Below are positions 4,611 through 5,426 of a stretch of 5,426 nucleotides of DNA, one piece after another (the stretch's first letter is position 1; every line of letters begins with the position of its first letter). Both the position numbers and the translations under genes were made by a program. The stretch comes from an uncultured Intrasporangium sp. (GTDB lineage: Bacteria > Actinomycetota > Actinomycetes > Actinomycetales > Dermatophilaceae), in assembly GCA_937873285.1 (NCBI GenBank), contig CALMNV010000265.1:1-5426 (forward strand), read 5' to 3'. Under the pieces are notes generated by a model. It was not told the DNA's origin, made no database searches, and was given only the letters and a program-made list of their open reading frames with translations.

Positions 4611-5426
4611 GTGCTCAGTCTGATCGTCTTCCTGCCGCTGCTGGCCGCGGTCGCCCTCGCCGTCATCCGGGTGCCGGAGGTGGTGGCCCGGTGGACCTGG
4701 GTCACCGTGACCGCGCTCGACCTGCTGCTCGTGGCGGTGGCGTGGGCGGCGTACCGCACGCCGGCTCCGGGGCAGCTGGCTCTGGAGGAGCGCTACGCCT
4801 GGATCCCGGGCGTGCGCAGCAGCTACCACGTCGGGGTGGACGGGCTGTCCCTGCCGCTGGTGGCCATGACCGCGGTCGTCTTCCTCGCCTGCGCCGTCTA
4901 CAGCGTCACCGATCGCGACCGTCCCCGCTCGCGCGCCGCCCTCATGCTCTTCCTGCACAGCGTGAGCCTCGGCCTCTTCGTCGCGGCCGACCTCATCCTC
5001 TTCTTCCTCTTCTTCGACCTGACCATCGTCGGGATGTACTTCGTCATCGCCGGCTGGGGCCACGGTGACGCGGCCCGCTCGGCCCTGAAGTTCTTCCTCT
5101 ACACCTTCCTCGGCTCGCTCGCGCTCCTGCTCGGCTTCATCGGCCTGTACGTGGCCGCGGACCCGCACACCTTCGACATCCCCGCGCTCGTCGCGGCGAT
5201 GCCGCTTCGCGGCAGCGGGCTGGCGGGCGGTCTGGTGCTGGCGGCGATCCTGCTCGGGCTGTTCGTCAAGACGCCGACCGTCCCGTTCCACACCTGGCTC
5301 CCACCGGCCCACACCGACGCGCCGGCGGTCGGCTCCGCCGTCCTCGCCGCGGTGCTGCTCAAGATGGGCACCTACGGCTTCGTGCGCATCGCCATGCCGA
5401 CGCTGCCCGAGGCGTCGCGCTCCTGG
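4611..5426 (+). CDS. nuoM: NuoM-like antiporter subunit, 3' partial (cut by window end)
   Basis: The 272 visible residues are roughly the N-terminal half of NuoM (about 500 in the family); the frame is open at the right edge. NuoM is the middle antiporter-like pump of the complex I membrane arm. Marks include YAWIPGVRSSYHVGVDGLSLPL (61-82), KFFLYTFLGSLALL, LFVKTPTVPFHTWLPPAH with K220 (Lys234 of E. coli), and LLKMGTYGFVRI with K251 (Lys265). In helix 5 the strictly important Glu (E. coli Glu144, FFWEMMLVPMYFL) is Asp here: D136 in FFLFFDLTIVGMYFV, and the following VPMY is VGMY. WLPDAHxEAP reads WLPPAHTDAP. The acidic function may be kept by Asp. The gene follows nuoL with a 2-nt gap (or a GTGA overlap if GTG 4605 is used), so it is the next cistron of the same operon. 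nuoN would be expected downstream. Confidence 0.93.
   Translation, partial: MLSLIVFLPLLAAVALAVIRVPEVVARWTWVTVTALDLLLVAVAWAAYRTPAPGQLALEERYAWIPGVRSSYHVGVDGLSLPLVAMTAVVFLACAVYSVTDRDRPRSRAALMLFLHSVSLGLFVAADLILFFLFFDLTIVGMYFVIAGWGHGDAARSALKFFLYTFLGSLALLLGFIGLYVAADPHTFDIPALVAAMPLRGSGLAGGLVLAAILLGLFVKTPTVPFHTWLPPAHTDAPAVGSAVLAAVLLKMGTYGFVRIAMPTLPEASRSW

Overview
The window is a high-GC stretch with strong G/C preference at third codon positions, GTG starts and tightly overlapping genes. This points to an actinobacterium (Actinomycetota). The family cannot be fixed from the sequence alone. All genes are on the + strand and the coding is continuous: no gap exceeds a few bases, so there is no room for an internal promoter or terminator outside genes.

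Layout: (1) positions 1-776 hold the 3' part of a soluble protein of unknown function. It is cut by the left edge and opens with five perfect 15-bp repeats encoding Asp-His-Gly-Gly-Met. (2) 757-1722 encodes a NuoH-like subunit. (3) 1725-2285 encodes a NuoJ-like subunit. (4) 2282-2584 encodes a NuoK-like subunit. (5) 2581-4608 encodes a full-length NuoL-like subunit. (6) 4611 to the right edge encodes about the first half of a NuoM-like subunit. Stop and start codons overlap or nearly touch at every junction (20-nt overlap or 1 nt gap, 2 nt gap, ATGA, ATGA, 2 nt gap or GTGA), so this is one co-transcribed, translationally coupled operon.

This is the membrane arm of a complex I-like (NADH:quinone oxidoreductase / group 4 hydrogenase-type) ion pump, but not a standard one. 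nuoI (the two-[4Fe-4S] ferredoxin subunit) is missing from its usual place between nuoH and nuoJ. NuoH has lost most of the acidic residues that line the quinone chamber and the start of the ion path. NuoK has lost its conserved RRN loop, NuoJ has a Met-packed third helix with a new Glu, and NuoM has Asp for the key helix-5 Glu. In contrast, the NuoL antiporter residues and both NuoK glutamates are intact. I infer a second, divergent complex I-like cluster in which the antiporter module is kept and the electron-input and quinone interface is rebuilt. From memory, some actinobacteria such as Streptomyces carry a second reduced nuo cluster lacking nuoI beside the full 14-gene operon, so the class is probably known from genomes. 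I know of no established function for it. The His/Met-rich repeat in the first protein and the Met-rich helices of NuoJ and NuoK raise a speculative link to copper or another soft metal.
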